A DNA stretch of 64,000 nt from the NCBI GenBank assembly GCA_022841825.1, contig JALHQT010000009.1:62001-126000 (forward strand), given 5' to 3'. A program made the position numbers and the translations under genes. A model generated the notes under the pieces. It made no database searches and was not told the DNA's origin. It saw nothing but the letters and a program-made list of their open reading frames with translations. Below, in pieces: positions 53,744-63,158 of the stretch; the first letter of the stretch is position 1; every line of letters starts with the position of its first letter. This DNA is from Anaerolineae bacterium (lineage in GTDB: Bacteria > Chloroflexota > Anaerolineae > Aggregatilineales > Phototrophicaceae).

Positions 53744-54472
53744 TCAGGAGCGATCGGCTGAAGTCGCGCACTCTATCGGTCGCGCCGGGTAATCGTAATT
53801 GCCCAACGCCATGCCGAAATAGGGCGAGGGATCGAGCGTGTTGGCGATCTGCGCCTCGTTGCGGAACGCGCCATCGTCGTCGCTCGTCACGATGCTGAAG
53901 TGGAGATGCAGCCCGACCGCGCGCCCCGGGCTGTACTCGCCCTGAGTGCCGAGCAGCGTCCCCTGGCTCACGAACAGATCGGAGGTGCCGGGCGGGAACT
54001 GCGGCGAGACGAACGACTGTGTGCCTTCGCGGTTCGCCATGTGCGTGTAGTACGTCCAGATCGTGCGCCCTGGGACGAGCGGGTCGTCGTGGCGGAGGAT
54101 GACGGTCGAGTACCAGCTTTCCAGCCGCGACAGCCAGCCATCATAAACAGCGTAGACCGGGTCTTCGCCCGGCTCGCCCGCGCCAAAGATGTCCAGCCCG
54201 GTGTGCGGCGTCAGGAGGGTGTAGGGTCCAGCGGGGTCATTCCACAGCAGCCCGATCAAGCCGGCGGTCGGCAGGATGAAGGGCGCGTCGGGGCACTGGG
54301 CGCGCGGGTTGATCAGCGCGGGGCGGTTGGCGGGGTCGTCGAACCAGCGCCGGATGTAGCCGCTGCTGGTGCTGGCGACACGACCGCCGAAAAAGGTGAG
54401 TCCCGCGATGCCCAGCAGCGCCGAGAAGGCGAGCAGAAGCGCGATCACAAGCCCGCTGCGGCGCTTACCCAA
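53744..54472 (-). CDS. M23-family metallopeptidase (LytM domain)
   Basis: A 242-residue membrane-anchored or exported protein with an N-terminal hydrophobic helix (residues 8-28). The peptidase domain has LTPHTGLDIFGAG (HxxxD zinc ligands), VYAVYDGWLSRLESWYSTVI and GLHLHFSIV (HxH). M23 enzymes cut peptide bridges of peptidoglycan; all zinc ligands are present. The start overlaps the 3' end of the Uma2 gene by 8 nt, suggesting co-transcription. Confidence 0.9.
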   Translation of the reverse strand: MGKRRSGLVIALLLAFSALLGIAGLTFFGGRVASTSSGYIRRWFDDPANRPALINPRAQCPDAPFILPTAGLIGLLWNDPAGPYTLLTPHTGLDIFGAGEPGEDPVYAVYDGWLSRLESWYSTVILRHDDPLVPGRTIWTYYTHMANREGTQSFVSPQFPPGTSDLFVSQGTLLGTQGEYSPGRAVGLHLHFSIVTSDDDGAFRNEAQIANTLDPSPYFGMALGNYDYPARPIECATSADRS

Positions 54473-55049
54473 ATATCTTCTCGACGTTGATCTCGAAGCC
54501 AGGGATGATTTCGCCGCCGCTCAGTTTGTCCTTCTCGCTCAACATCGGCAGCTTGCCCGGCATGCCGCTGTGGACAGACATCGAGCGAGTCGAAGGTTCG
54601 ATCACCCAGACGGCGCGCACGCCTTCCTTGAGATAGGAATTGACGCGCTTCATCACCGACAGATAGGTGTCTTCGGTACCGATGATCTCGACCGCCAGGT
54701 CGGGCGCAATCGCCAGCGGGCACATCTCCCAACCGGGCGTGACGCGCTTGTACTCCTGCAGGCGCTCGGAGCGGATGAACATGACATCCGGCACACGCGA
54801 CCCGTTGACCCACTGGTTGTTCTGGTCGGGCATCGTCACGAACGGCGCATCGACATAGGCGCGTCCCACGCCCTTCAGCCGCGCATAGCTGTTGAGCAGC
54901 AGCATGAGTTCGTTGGCGATATTGATCTGCCCAAACATTTTGGTCGGCACTGGAATCCTCTTTCCGTCGACAAGCTCGAACGCACCCTCTTCATAATACA
55001 ACCGCATAAAGTCTTTCAACGACATGCCGGTCGCTTGGTCGGCTGCCAT
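54465..55049 (-). CDS. Uma2 (DUF820) family putative restriction-fold nuclease
   Basis: A 194-residue protein: FMRLYYEEGAFELVDGKRIP (Glu of the fold), then VPDVMFIRSERL and LAIAPDLAVEIIGTEDTYLS. This PDhhh...ExxS/T pattern is the PD-(D/E)XK-like core of Uma2 proteins. VNSYLKEGVRAVWVIEPSTR completes the fold. The last acidic position has IIGTED rather than the usual V(L/I)SPSD. Biological role is unknown; the family is greatly expanded in Chloroflexi and Cyanobacteria. ATG 55049 has AGGAG eight bases upstream. Confidence 0.88.
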   Translation of the reverse strand: MAADQATGMSLKDFMRLYYEEGAFELVDGKRIPVPTKMFGQINIANELMLLLNSYARLKGVGRAYVDAPFVTMPDQNNQWVNGSRVPDVMFIRSERLQEYKRVTPGWEMCPLAIAPDLAVEIIGTEDTYLSVMKRVNSYLKEGVRAVWVIEPSTRSMSVHSGMPGKLPMLSEKDKLSGGEIIPGFEINVEKIFG

Positions 55050-55149
55050 CCAATTCACTCCTGAGTACTACATCCGTCGGTTAATCGTGCAAACACCGAA
55101 AACAAATGTAATGTCTATGATGAAATTACGTTGTCCTAAAACAACCATA

Positions 55150-55761
55150 TCATGGGTTTGCTGGATTAAATGCTTGTTCTGGCACAAGGATTTCTGAAAA
55201 ATTGTCAAAGGTCAGGTCTCGGAAGGTGAGACCGAGGTTTTTGCGCACGTTTTCGAACAGCGCCGCGTAGCCCGCGTTGAAGCGCGGCAGTGCTTCGACC
55301 CCCAGCCGCACCATCGCACGCTGGATCGCCGCTTCGTCGCCTTCGATTTCGATAAAGGTCCCGTAAGGCATCTCGTCCAGCACGATCTCCGCCTCATCCA
55401 GATGATAGGTGGTGCGGTACTTTTCATAGATCATGGATGGGACAAAGCCCAGCTTGAGGAGGATGGTGTTCATCGTCTCGAAATCGCCGACTTCGACCTC
55501 TGCTTCGTAGCGCGCGTACAAGCCGCTCTCCAGCGTGATCCCCGGCTCCTTATACGTCAGGCGGGCGCGTGAATCCTGGCGCAGGCGGATGATCGTGCCG
55601 CTGCCGACCAGCGTGCCATCGGCGTTGTCGTAGCGGATGTTGCGCTCGTAGACGCGCGGATGCGCCAGAACAGCGCCCGCCGCCAGCAGCCTGGCGCGGA
55701 TGTCGTCCAGGTTCGGCGCGTACAGTTTGATTTCGATTTCGCGGAAGTCGGAATTGACCAC
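55150..55761 (-). CDS. CYTH-domain protein (class IV adenylate cyclase/ThTPase type)
   Basis: A 203-residue protein. FREIEIKLYAPNLDDIRARL contains the ExExK signature of CYTH proteins. Matching triphosphate-tunnel residues follow in IIRLRQDSRARLTYKEPG, YEAEVEVGDF and EIVLDEMPYGTFIEIEGDE. Members hydrolyse or cyclise organic triphosphates. GTG 55761 is chosen because conserved sequence begins there and GGAG lies eight bases upstream; the frame is open further upstream but reads through repeat DNA. Confidence 0.88.
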   Translation of the reverse strand: MVNSDFREIEIKLYAPNLDDIRARLLAAGAVLAHPRVYERNIRYDNADGTLVGSGTIIRLRQDSRARLTYKEPGITLESGLYARYEAEVEVGDFETMNTILLKLGFVPSMIYEKYRTTYHLDEAEIVLDEMPYGTFIEIEGDEAAIQRAMVRLGVEALPRFNAGYAALFENVRKNLGLTFRDLTFDNFSEILVPEQAFNPANP

Positions 55762-55978
55762 GACAGAACTCCACTCGCCAGTGCTGCGGCGGCGGCGCAA
55801 TCGGTCGGCGCACACAGGCTTGTCATTGGCGCTGCGGTTAAAACTCGCGGCATTATACCAGAGCGCGGCGGAAGGTTCCGAAAGTGATGGATGCCGCGCG
55901 TTCCCCTCGCCACCCCCGCCCAATTGCTGTACACTTGTTCCATGTGCGGCATCTGCGGGCGAGAGCGCGTTCAATACC

Positions 55979-56045
55979 GGACGACGCATGCGTCGCCCCT
56001 ACAGATGACGCCGGGTTGTTTGTAGGGACGACGCATGCGTCGTCC
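55979..56045. repeat. Family A palindrome pair
   Basis: Two stems with arms ACGACGC/GCGTCG(T), separated by CCTAC, 19 bases and GTAGGG, head to head. It lies between the divergent CYTH and polA genes. The right stem contains an ATG (56035) in frame with polA. Confidence 0.85.
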
Positions 56046-56067
56046 GCTTCTCATGGAGAATGCGCCC

Positions 56068-58977
56068 ATGCTCTACATCCTCGATGGTCACGCGCTCGCC
56101 TATCGTCATTACTTCGCTCAGGCGCAAAACCGCCTGGCGACCGCCAGCGGCGAGCCAACAGGCGCGGTCTACGGCTTCGCCCGCACGCTGCTCGACATCC
56201 TGACCAAGGACAAGCCGCAGTATCTGCTGGTCGCCTTTGACGAGGGCATGAGCGGGCGCGATGACCTCTACCCGGAGTACAAGGGCACGCGCGAGAAGAT
56301 GCCGGACGACCTCAGCTCGCAGATGGCGCGCATCCGCCAGTTGGTCGAAGCGTTCAATATCCCGATCCTCGCGCGCGAAGGCTACGAAGCGGACGACCTG
56401 ATGGGCACTATCGCCCGCCAATCCGCCGCGCAGGGTATCGAGACGCGCATCATCACCGGCGACCGCGATCTCTTGCAGCTCCTGGACGAGCGCATCACTG
56501 TCCGCCTGGCGGTGCCGATGGCGGGCAGAGACGACGAACTGTACGACGTGGATCGCTTTGTCGAAAAGTGGGGTTTCGCGCCGATCCGCCTGATCGACTA
56601 CAAGGCGCTGGTCGGCGACAGCTCCGACAACATCCCCGGCGTGGCGGGCATCGGCGACAAGGGTGCGACGACGCTCATCCAGCAGTTCGGCGCGCTCGAC
56701 CAGATCTACGCCAGCATCGGTCAGCTCGCGGCGGGCGTGCAGAAGAAGCTCGACGCCGGGCGCGAGATGGCGTATCTCTCGTATAAGCTGGCGACTATCC
56801 TGACCGACCTCGACGTACAGTTCGATCCGGAAACCTGCGTCGCCCACGATTTCGACGCGCGGCGGGTGCGCGCGCTCTTCATGGCGCTTCAGTTCTCCTC
56901 GCTGGTCAAGGTGCTGGATAAATTGAAACCACCCGACCCGAATGACGCGGCGGACGCACACACGGGTGCGCCCCTACAGACGGGCGACGATTTGGCGGGT
57001 GCGGAAACGGGCGCACACATAGGTGCGCCCCTACGGACGGGTGACGGGATCTTGACGCCCGCCATCGACGTGATCGAGACGATCATCGTCGATGACGAGG
57101 CGAAGCTGGCGGCGCTGGTCGCGGCGCTGGAACGCGCGAGCGTCATCGCTTTCGATACCGAGACGACCAGCACCGACCAGATGCTGGGCGAACTGGTTGG
57201 CATCTCGCTGGCGGTCGATGGCAAGACGGGCTATTACGTGCCGGTCGGTCATGCGGGCGCGCGCCCGCCGGATGGCATGTTGTTCGCCATGCCGGAGGAT
57301 GTACAGACGGTCGGCACGCAGCTTCCGTTGGCGCGCGTCATCGAGGCGCTGCGCCCGGTGCTGACGAACCCGGACATCCCCAAGATCGCCCACAATGCCA
57401 ACTACGACTGCGTGGTGCTGGGGCGCTATGGTATCGACATTCCGGTAGCGTTTGACACGATGATCGCCGAGTGGCTGCGCGGCGAACCGACCGCCAACCT
57501 CGGCTTGAAGAAGCTGGTCGCCTACGAGCTGCGCCTGCAAATGACCGAGATCAGCGAGCTGCTAGGCAGCGGCAAGAAGCAGATCACGATGGCGCAGGTC
57601 GCCATTGATAAGGCAGCGCCCTACGCCGCCGCCGATGCCGTCTGCACCTACCGCCTGGCGGACGCCCTGCGCCCCAAACTGAAGGCGGTCGGCGACCGCG
57701 TCTGGCGCATCTTCGAGGAGATGGAAATGCCGCTCGTGCCCGTGCTGACGGCGATGGAGCGGACAGGCGTCCTGATCGACAGCGAGGAACTCGGTCGCCA
57801 GAGCGCGCAATTGGACGCGCAGATGAGCGTGCTGCAAGCGCAGATCTACGATAACAGCGGCGGCTACGGCGCGTTCAACATCAACAGCCCCAAGCAGTTG
57901 AATGATGTGCTGTTCGGCAAGCTGGGCATCGACAAAGCAGGCTTGAGCAAGACGACGCACGGCGTCACGACCGACGCCGCCACGCTCGAAATGCTGGCGG
58001 ATAAGCACCCGGAGCTGCCGATCCTCGGACTGATCCTCGAATACCGCGAAATGAGCAAGCTGAAGGGCACCTACATCGACGCGCTGCCGCAGCTCGTCCA
58101 CCCGCAGACCGGGCGCGTGCATACCGACTTCAACCAGACGGGCGCGAGCAGCGGACGCCTGAGCAGCAGCAATCCGAACCTGCAAAACATCCCCATCCGC
58201 ACGGAAGCCGGGCGCAAAATCCGCGCGGCGTTCATCGCGCCGCCGGGGCATGTGCTGCTGTCGGTCGATTACAGCCAGGTCGAGCTGCGCATCGCCGCGC
58301 ACATCGCCGCCGAGCGTTATGGCGATACGGCGCTGCTGGAGGCGTTCGAGCAGGGGCAGGACATTCATGCTTCGACGGCGTCGATTGTCTACGGCATCCC
58401 GATCAGCGAAGTCACCAAGCAGCACCGCAACTTCGCCAAGCGAGTCAACTTCGGCATCCTGTACGGCATGGGTGCCTTCCGCCTGACTCGCGAGAGCAAT
58501 CTCACCCATGCGGAAGCAACCAGGTTCATCGACACCTATTTCGCGCGCATCCCCGGCGTCAAGCGCTATATCGAAGACACCAAGGCGATGATGTACGAAA
58601 AGGGCTATGTCGAGACGTTGTTCGGGCGTCGGCGCGTCTTCACAGGCTTACAGAGCGCCAACCGCACACTCAAATCGCAGCTCGAACGCGAAGCGATCAA
58701 CATGCCGATTCAGGGCACGGCAGCCGACGTGATCAAGCTGGCGATGATCGACCTCCACCACGCGCTTGTAGCGGGGAATACAGGCGCCCGCCTGCTGCTG
58801 CAAGTGCATGACGAACTGCTGCTGGAAGCGCCGGAAGACCGCGCGCATGAGATTGCCGCGCAGGTGATGGAGATCATGGAGAGCGCGTACAAGCGCTTCG
58901 GCGTCGAACTGCGCGTCCGCTTGCAGGCGAACGCGCAGATGGGGCGCAACTGGCTAGAGTTGACACCTGTTTCGTGA
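56068..58977 (+). CDS. polA: DNA polymerase I
   Basis: A 969-residue enzyme. The 5' nuclease domain starts LYILDGHALAYRHYFAQAQN and has GEPTGAVYGFARTLL and SSDNIPGVAGIGDKGA. The 3'-5' exonuclease domain looks active: FDTETTS (DxE), IAHNANYDCVVLGRYG and YAAADAVCTYRL (YxxxD). The polymerase has ASSGRLSSSNPNLQNIPIR, SVDYSQVELRIAAHIA (motif A), RNFAKRVNFGILYGMG (motif B) and LLLQVHDELLLEAP (motif C). GGAGAA seven bases before ATG 56068 decides the start; 56053 and 56035 are alternatives. A family A pair is translated in the linker at residues about 295-322. Confidence 0.95.
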   Translation: MLYILDGHALAYRHYFAQAQNRLATASGEPTGAVYGFARTLLDILTKDKPQYLLVAFDEGMSGRDDLYPEYKGTREKMPDDLSSQMARIRQLVEAFNIPILAREGYEADDLMGTIARQSAAQGIETRIITGDRDLLQLLDERITVRLAVPMAGRDDELYDVDRFVEKWGFAPIRLIDYKALVGDSSDNIPGVAGIGDKGATTLIQQFGALDQIYASIGQLAAGVQKKLDAGREMAYLSYKLATILTDLDVQFDPETCVAHDFDARRVRALFMALQFSSLVKVLDKLKPPDPNDAADAHTGAPLQTGDDLAGAETGAHIGAPLRTGDGILTPAIDVIETIIVDDEAKLAALVAALERASVIAFDTETTSTDQMLGELVGISLAVDGKTGYYVPVGHAGARPPDGMLFAMPEDVQTVGTQLPLARVIEALRPVLTNPDIPKIAHNANYDCVVLGRYGIDIPVAFDTMIAEWLRGEPTANLGLKKLVAYELRLQMTEISELLGSGKKQITMAQVAIDKAAPYAAADAVCTYRLADALRPKLKAVGDRVWRIFEEMEMPLVPVLTAMERTGVLIDSEELGRQSAQLDAQMSVLQAQIYDNSGGYGAFNINSPKQLNDVLFGKLGIDKAGLSKTTHGVTTDAATLEMLADKHPELPILGLILEYREMSKLKGTYIDALPQLVHPQTGRVHTDFNQTGASSGRLSSSNPNLQNIPIRTEAGRKIRAAFIAPPGHVLLSVDYSQVELRIAAHIAAERYGDTALLEAFEQGQDIHASTASIVYGIPISEVTKQHRNFAKRVNFGILYGMGAFRLTRESNLTHAEATRFIDTYFARIPGVKRYIEDTKAMMYEKGYVETLFGRRRVFTGLQSANRTLKSQLEREAINMPIQGTAADVIKLAMIDLHHALVAGNTGARLLLQVHDELLLEAPEDRAHEIAAQVMEIMESAYKRFGVELRVRLQANAQMGRNWLELTPVS
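56952..57034. repeat. Family A palindrome pair inside polA
   Basis: Two similar stems, GCGCAC.../...GTGCGCCCCTAC (56952-56976 and 57009-57034), lie in tandem (not head to head) and are read in frame as DAHTGAPLQTG and GAHIGAPLRTG. They occupy the linker between 5' nuclease and exonuclease domains. Confidence 0.75.
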
Positions 58978-59192
58978 CAAATTTCACGCGCGCGTGTTGT
59001 ATTCGTTCAGAATACAGAGTATAGTCTCTCTGTTTTCTCTTCGTTGCGTTAAGATTAGAAATCGGTCGTCAGCCGATCTCCTCACGCCATCCATGGGATG
59101 TTCATGTTGAGGTGCTGCGCGGCGGAGTTTCGGGGAATGATCAGGGATGGGTTCGTCTCTGGTCTTTTGTCATGTCTATGGGGAGGTTCGCC

Positions 59193-59891
59193 ATGCAGGT
59201 TCGTTTTGAAGTCGCCCGCTGGATCGGGGCAATCATCGCCGTCATCGGGACGATAGGGTTGATCCTCGCCTTCACGCAGGGTCCCAGCGGCAGTGTCCTG
59301 GGGTTCATCCCGGAACAGGTCTGGTGGTTGAGCGGTTTGTGGGCGGTCGCCGGGACGCTCCTGCTGTGGTTGAGCTTCCGCAGCGGCGATGAGCCAGCGG
59401 TCGATATCAATGTCGTCAACCGCCTGGAGGCACAGGTCAAGAATTTCGACAGCCGCTTCAAAGACATGGACGCCCGCATCGAAGCCCGCGTCGGCGATGT
59501 CGATACCCGCTTCAGCCGCCGCGTCGGCGATTACGATGGCAAGCTGGGCACGCTCGATACCCGCCTCGCCGCGCTGGAAAACGCACCTAAAGCGGAACCG
59601 CGTATGATGGGCTTCTCCGGCGCGACCGAAGTCTTCCAGACCCCCGACGACCTCAAGGTCATCGAAGGCATTGGACCCAAGATGGAAGCGGCGCTCAACG
59701 CAGCGGGCATCACCACCTTCGCCCGGCTGGCTCAGGCGACCGAAGGTGAGCTTCAGGACGCGGTCAGCAAGGCGGGCATGAGCTTTGCCCCCAGCATCCC
59801 GACCTGGGCGCGCCAGGCGCAGTACCTGGTCGATGGCGACAAAGCGGGCTTTGAAGCATACGTCGCCAAGCTGGCCGCTGGGCGCGACTAA
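59193..59891 (+). CDS. Membrane protein with coiled coil and HhH (L21/DUF4332-like) domain
   Basis: A 232-residue protein: two membrane helices (about 10-30 and 48-66), then a charged heptad region (about 75-130) containing three short repeats of the DTRF/DARI type. A C-terminal helix-hairpin-helix domain follows: DDLKVIEGIGPKMEAALNAA and FAPSIPTWARQAQYLVDGD. Such HhH domains resemble those predicted for ribosomal L21-associated and DUF4332 proteins. GGGAGG six bases before ATG 59193 decides the start. Function is unknown; nucleic-acid binding near the membrane is possible. Confidence 0.8.
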   Translation: MQVRFEVARWIGAIIAVIGTIGLILAFTQGPSGSVLGFIPEQVWWLSGLWAVAGTLLLWLSFRSGDEPAVDINVVNRLEAQVKNFDSRFKDMDARIEARVGDVDTRFSRRVGDYDGKLGTLDTRLAALENAPKAEPRMMGFSGATEVFQTPDDLKVIEGIGPKMEAALNAAGITTFARLAQATEGELQDAVSKAGMSFAPSIPTWARQAQYLVDGDKAGFEAYVAKLAAGRD

Positions 59892-59925
59892 GCTGCGCAT
59901 CATCGACATCTATTTACGAAAGCGG

Positions 59926-62900
59926 ATGCAGACCATGCGCAGACTCCTTTCTTTGCTGCTCCTGATAGCGGCACTTGCGGGCGTCGCCACCATTGTGGCG
60001 GCGCAGACAGACACGGGCATCAACATCATCTCGATTGACGACAGCGGCTTTCCGACGCTGCAAATCTTCGCCACCGTCACGGGCAGCGATGGGCGTCCCA
60101 TCACCGGGCTGACCGAAGCCGATTTCCGCGTGCTGGCGGAGGGGAGCGATGCCAACCTCATCAGCGTCGAGGAGATCGTCGACTCGGACGCGGGTGTCTC
60201 GGTCGTCCTCGTCCTCGATTCCAGCGAGAGTATGTTTGGGGTTCCCCTCAGCGATACGCAGAACGCCGCCAACATCCTGATCGACGCGCTCGAACCGAGC
60301 GACGAGATTGCGGTGGTCGATTTCGACTCGGTCGTGCGCATCGCCCAGCCTTTCACCAACGACTTCAACGCGGCGCGCGCCGCCATTGCGGGCAGCGAGG
60401 CGGGCGGCGTGACCGCGCTCTATCAGGCGGCATGGGATGGCGTCGAGACGCTCGTCAACAGCGCCAGCAACCCGCGCCGCATCCTGGTGCTCGTCACCGA
60501 CGGGCACGAATTCGGCGAGCGTTCGACGCGCACGCGCGATGAGGCGATCCAGTTGGCGCAGGCGAGCGGCATCCCGGTGTTCGCGGTCGGCTTCGGGTCG
60601 GTCTATCCGCCTTACCTGAGCGCACTCGGCGAAGGCACGGGCGGGCGCACCTACCTGCTGCCCTCGTCGGCGCAGCTCGTCGATGCCTTCAACTTCATCT
60701 CCAACTTCCTGCGCAGCCAATACATCATCACCATCGCCCCCGACCTCGTGCCGGATGGGACGGTCGCGCCGATCTCGCTGGCTGCCGCGGACTTCACCAT
60801 CACGCAGGGCTACCAGAAGCCGGATCTGCTGCCTGTTCCCGCCGTTATCGGCGTGCCCGGAAGCCCGATTACCGAAGCGACCGACATCCAGATCGGCGCG
60901 GAAGCACCGCGCGGCTTCGGCGATGTCATCGTGCGCGTGAATGGCGAAACTGTCGAGGTCGCCAACCCGACCTTCAACGCGGACAACACCAGCTTCGGCG
61001 GCACGCTGACCATCGATCCGTTCCTGCTCGCCCCCGGCGCTTACGAGCTGTCGGTCGAGGCGATTGACGCGCAGGGCGGCAGCCGCACGACGACACGACC
61101 GTTCGTGGTGGCAGCGCTTCCGCTGGTGCTGAACCTGAGCGGGATCGAGCTGGGTGAGATCATCGACCAGGTTGCGCCGCGCACCGTGACCGCGGGCATC
61201 GAACAGAGCCAGTCAGCCGTCAGCGGCGTGACATTCACGCTCAATGGCGATGAAATTGGCGTGGATGCCGAGGCACCCTACACGGTCGATGTCGCCGTGC
61301 AGGATCTTGCGCCTGGCACCTATGTCTTGTCGGCAGTCGCGTCAAATACGCTCAATCAGACGGGGCTGCGCGATGTAACGTTCACCATCCCCGAACCGCC
61401 GACCCCAACGCCGACCGCGACCGCGACACCGCTGCCGCCGACGCCGACCAGCACCAATACGCCGATCCCGCCGACCGCGACACCCACCAGCGTGCCGCCG
61501 ACGGCGACGCCTGTGCCGCCAACCGCGACAGCAACGACGGTCGCAGCGCAAACCGCACCGTTCGCCTTCACCGTGTCGGGCATTGACCTGGGCGAGACGG
61601 TGGATGCGTCTGCGGTGGCGGTGCGCGCGGCGGTCGAAGGCGCAGCCGCCAGCGTCCGCTTTGTGCTCGATGGCGAGACCATCGACGTGGATACCGGCGC
61701 GCCCTACATCGTCGCCATCAACACCGGGGCGCTGGAACCGGGCGCGCATCTGCTCGACGTGATCGCCGAAAGCGCGTCAGGCGAGACGCTGACGGAGACG
61801 ATCCCGTTCACGATTCCGGAGCTGGTCCCAACGCCGACGGTGACGCCGTCGAACGTGACCGCGCCGGTCATCAGCACGCCCGCGCCGTTCGCCATCAGCG
61901 CGTCGGGCATTACGTTGGGCGAGACAGTGAGCGACCCCGCTCGCGCGGTACGGGCGACGGTGGATGAGGGCGAAGCCGCCAGCATCCGCTTCGTGCTCGA
62001 CGGCGCAGAGATCGACCTGGACACGGGTGCGCCCTACATCACGACCATCAACACCGCCGCGCTCGCCGAAGGCGCGCATGTGCTGGAAGTGATCGGCGAG
62101 AGCACGACGGGCGAGACGGACACGGAGACCATTCCGTTCACCATCCCAGCCGTCATCCCGACGCCGACGCGCGTTCCCGCCAACGTGACGGCACCGCTCA
62201 TCACGACCGCGCCGGAGGAGCCGTTCAGCTTCTCGGTCAGCGGTCTGCAACTGAGCGAGGTTGTCACTGTGCCTCAGGTTGACCTGGAGGCAGTGCCCGC
62301 CGAAGGCTCAGAAGTCGCCTCTATCACCTTCTCGCTTGATGGCGAACTGCTCGCCGACGACGCGGAAGCGCCTTACACTGCCAGCTTCGAGACGGCAGGG
62401 CTGGAACCGGGCGAGCATCTGGTCGAAATCGTCGCCTCCAGCGCGGCAGGCGAGACGGTGGGCGTGGACATCCCGTTCACCATCCCGGCACCGACCGAAG
62501 CGGCGACCGTCGTCGCCAACGCGACGACAGATGGGACAGAGGTCGTGGCAACTGCGGACGCCGCCAACGCGACGGCAGATGGGACAGAGGTTGTGGCGAC
62601 TGCGGACGCGGCAGCCGCGACGGCGGAAGTCACCGCCGCCGCGACCCCGACCGATACCGCTGCTGTGCCGCTGGCATTCACCCTGACCGGGATCAGCCCG
62701 GCGGAGACCGTCCGCGATGCGACGCGCACCGTGACGGCGGAAGCGGGCGAGGGCGTCGAAGCGGCAAGCGTGACCTTCTCGCTGGATGGCGCGGAGATCG
62801 GCACGGATGCCGAAGCGCCGTACACGGTCGTGGTCAATACAGGCGCGCTGGCTCCCGGCGAGCACACGCTCTCCGCCGTCATGAGCAGCGCGACGGGTGA

Positions 62901-63036
62901 GACCGTCGAACAGTCGCTGACGTTCACCACCGCACAGCCGTTGAACGACCTGCTGCTGGTGGCGTCCTGTCTGCTGCTGCTGGGGTTGTTGAGCGGGGCA
63001 TGGTGGGTGATGACCCAGCGCGCGCGACGCCGCTAA
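59926..63036 (+). CDS. Secreted VWA-domain protein with tandem Ig-like repeats
   Basis: A 1036-residue surface protein: signal peptide (residues about 4-26) and a VWA domain (about 75-280) with VVLVLDSSESM (MIDAS DxSxS) and LVLVTDGHEFGER. Then come five Ig-like repeats of about 95 residues sharing xxFTLDG or FVLDG, APY and GxHxLxVxAxS segments, separated by Thr/Pro-rich linkers rich in PTPT. The protein ends in a transmembrane helix and a basic RARRR tail. Probably an adhesion or envelope-scaffold protein. ATG 59926 or 59935 could be used; a 13-bp hairpin follows its stop. Confidence 0.85.
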   Translation: MQTMRRLLSLLLLIAALAGVATIVAAQTDTGINIISIDDSGFPTLQIFATVTGSDGRPITGLTEADFRVLAEGSDANLISVEEIVDSDAGVSVVLVLDSSESMFGVPLSDTQNAANILIDALEPSDEIAVVDFDSVVRIAQPFTNDFNAARAAIAGSEAGGVTALYQAAWDGVETLVNSASNPRRILVLVTDGHEFGERSTRTRDEAIQLAQASGIPVFAVGFGSVYPPYLSALGEGTGGRTYLLPSSAQLVDAFNFISNFLRSQYIITIAPDLVPDGTVAPISLAAADFTITQGYQKPDLLPVPAVIGVPGSPITEATDIQIGAEAPRGFGDVIVRVNGETVEVANPTFNADNTSFGGTLTIDPFLLAPGAYELSVEAIDAQGGSRTTTRPFVVAALPLVLNLSGIELGEIIDQVAPRTVTAGIEQSQSAVSGVTFTLNGDEIGVDAEAPYTVDVAVQDLAPGTYVLSAVASNTLNQTGLRDVTFTIPEPPTPTPTATATPLPPTPTSTNTPIPPTATPTSVPPTATPVPPTATATTVAAQTAPFAFTVSGIDLGETVDASAVAVRAAVEGAAASVRFVLDGETIDVDTGAPYIVAINTGALEPGAHLLDVIAESASGETLTETIPFTIPELVPTPTVTPSNVTAPVISTPAPFAISASGITLGETVSDPARAVRATVDEGEAASIRFVLDGAEIDLDTGAPYITTINTAALAEGAHVLEVIGESTTGETDTETIPFTIPAVIPTPTRVPANVTAPLITTAPEEPFSFSVSGLQLSEVVTVPQVDLEAVPAEGSEVASITFSLDGELLADDAEAPYTASFETAGLEPGEHLVEIVASSAAGETVGVDIPFTIPAPTEAATVVANATTDGTEVVATADAANATADGTEVVATADAAAATAEVTAAATPTDTAAVPLAFTLTGISPAETVRDATRTVTAEAGEGVEAASVTFSLDGAEIGTDAEAPYTVVVNTGALAPGEHTLSAVMSSATGETVEQSLTFTTAQPLNDLLLVASCLLLLGLLSGAWWVMTQRARRR

Positions 63037-63041
63037 TCAGT

Positions 63042-63076
63042 TTCGTGCGGCTGCACAAACGCGGCAGCCGCACGAA
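63042..63076 (+). terminator. Hairpin after the VWA gene
   Basis: Perfect 13-bp arms TTCGTGCGGCTGC and GCAGCCGCACGAA around nine bases, starting 6 nt after the stop codon. There is no T-run, so it may be a palindromic repeat rather than a terminator. Confidence 0.5.
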
Positions 63077-63100
63077 CCAGGCTTCTCACATCGTTTCAGC

Positions 63101-63120
63101 GGACAAGGCGTGCCTTGTCC
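63101..63120. repeat. Family A-like palindrome
   Basis: Arms GGACAAGGC/GCCTTGTCC around GT, in the gap between the VWA and crotonase genes. Confidence 0.7.
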
Positions 63121-63158
63121 GCGCATTCGCACGTTCTTTTAACACCCCAATTTTAATC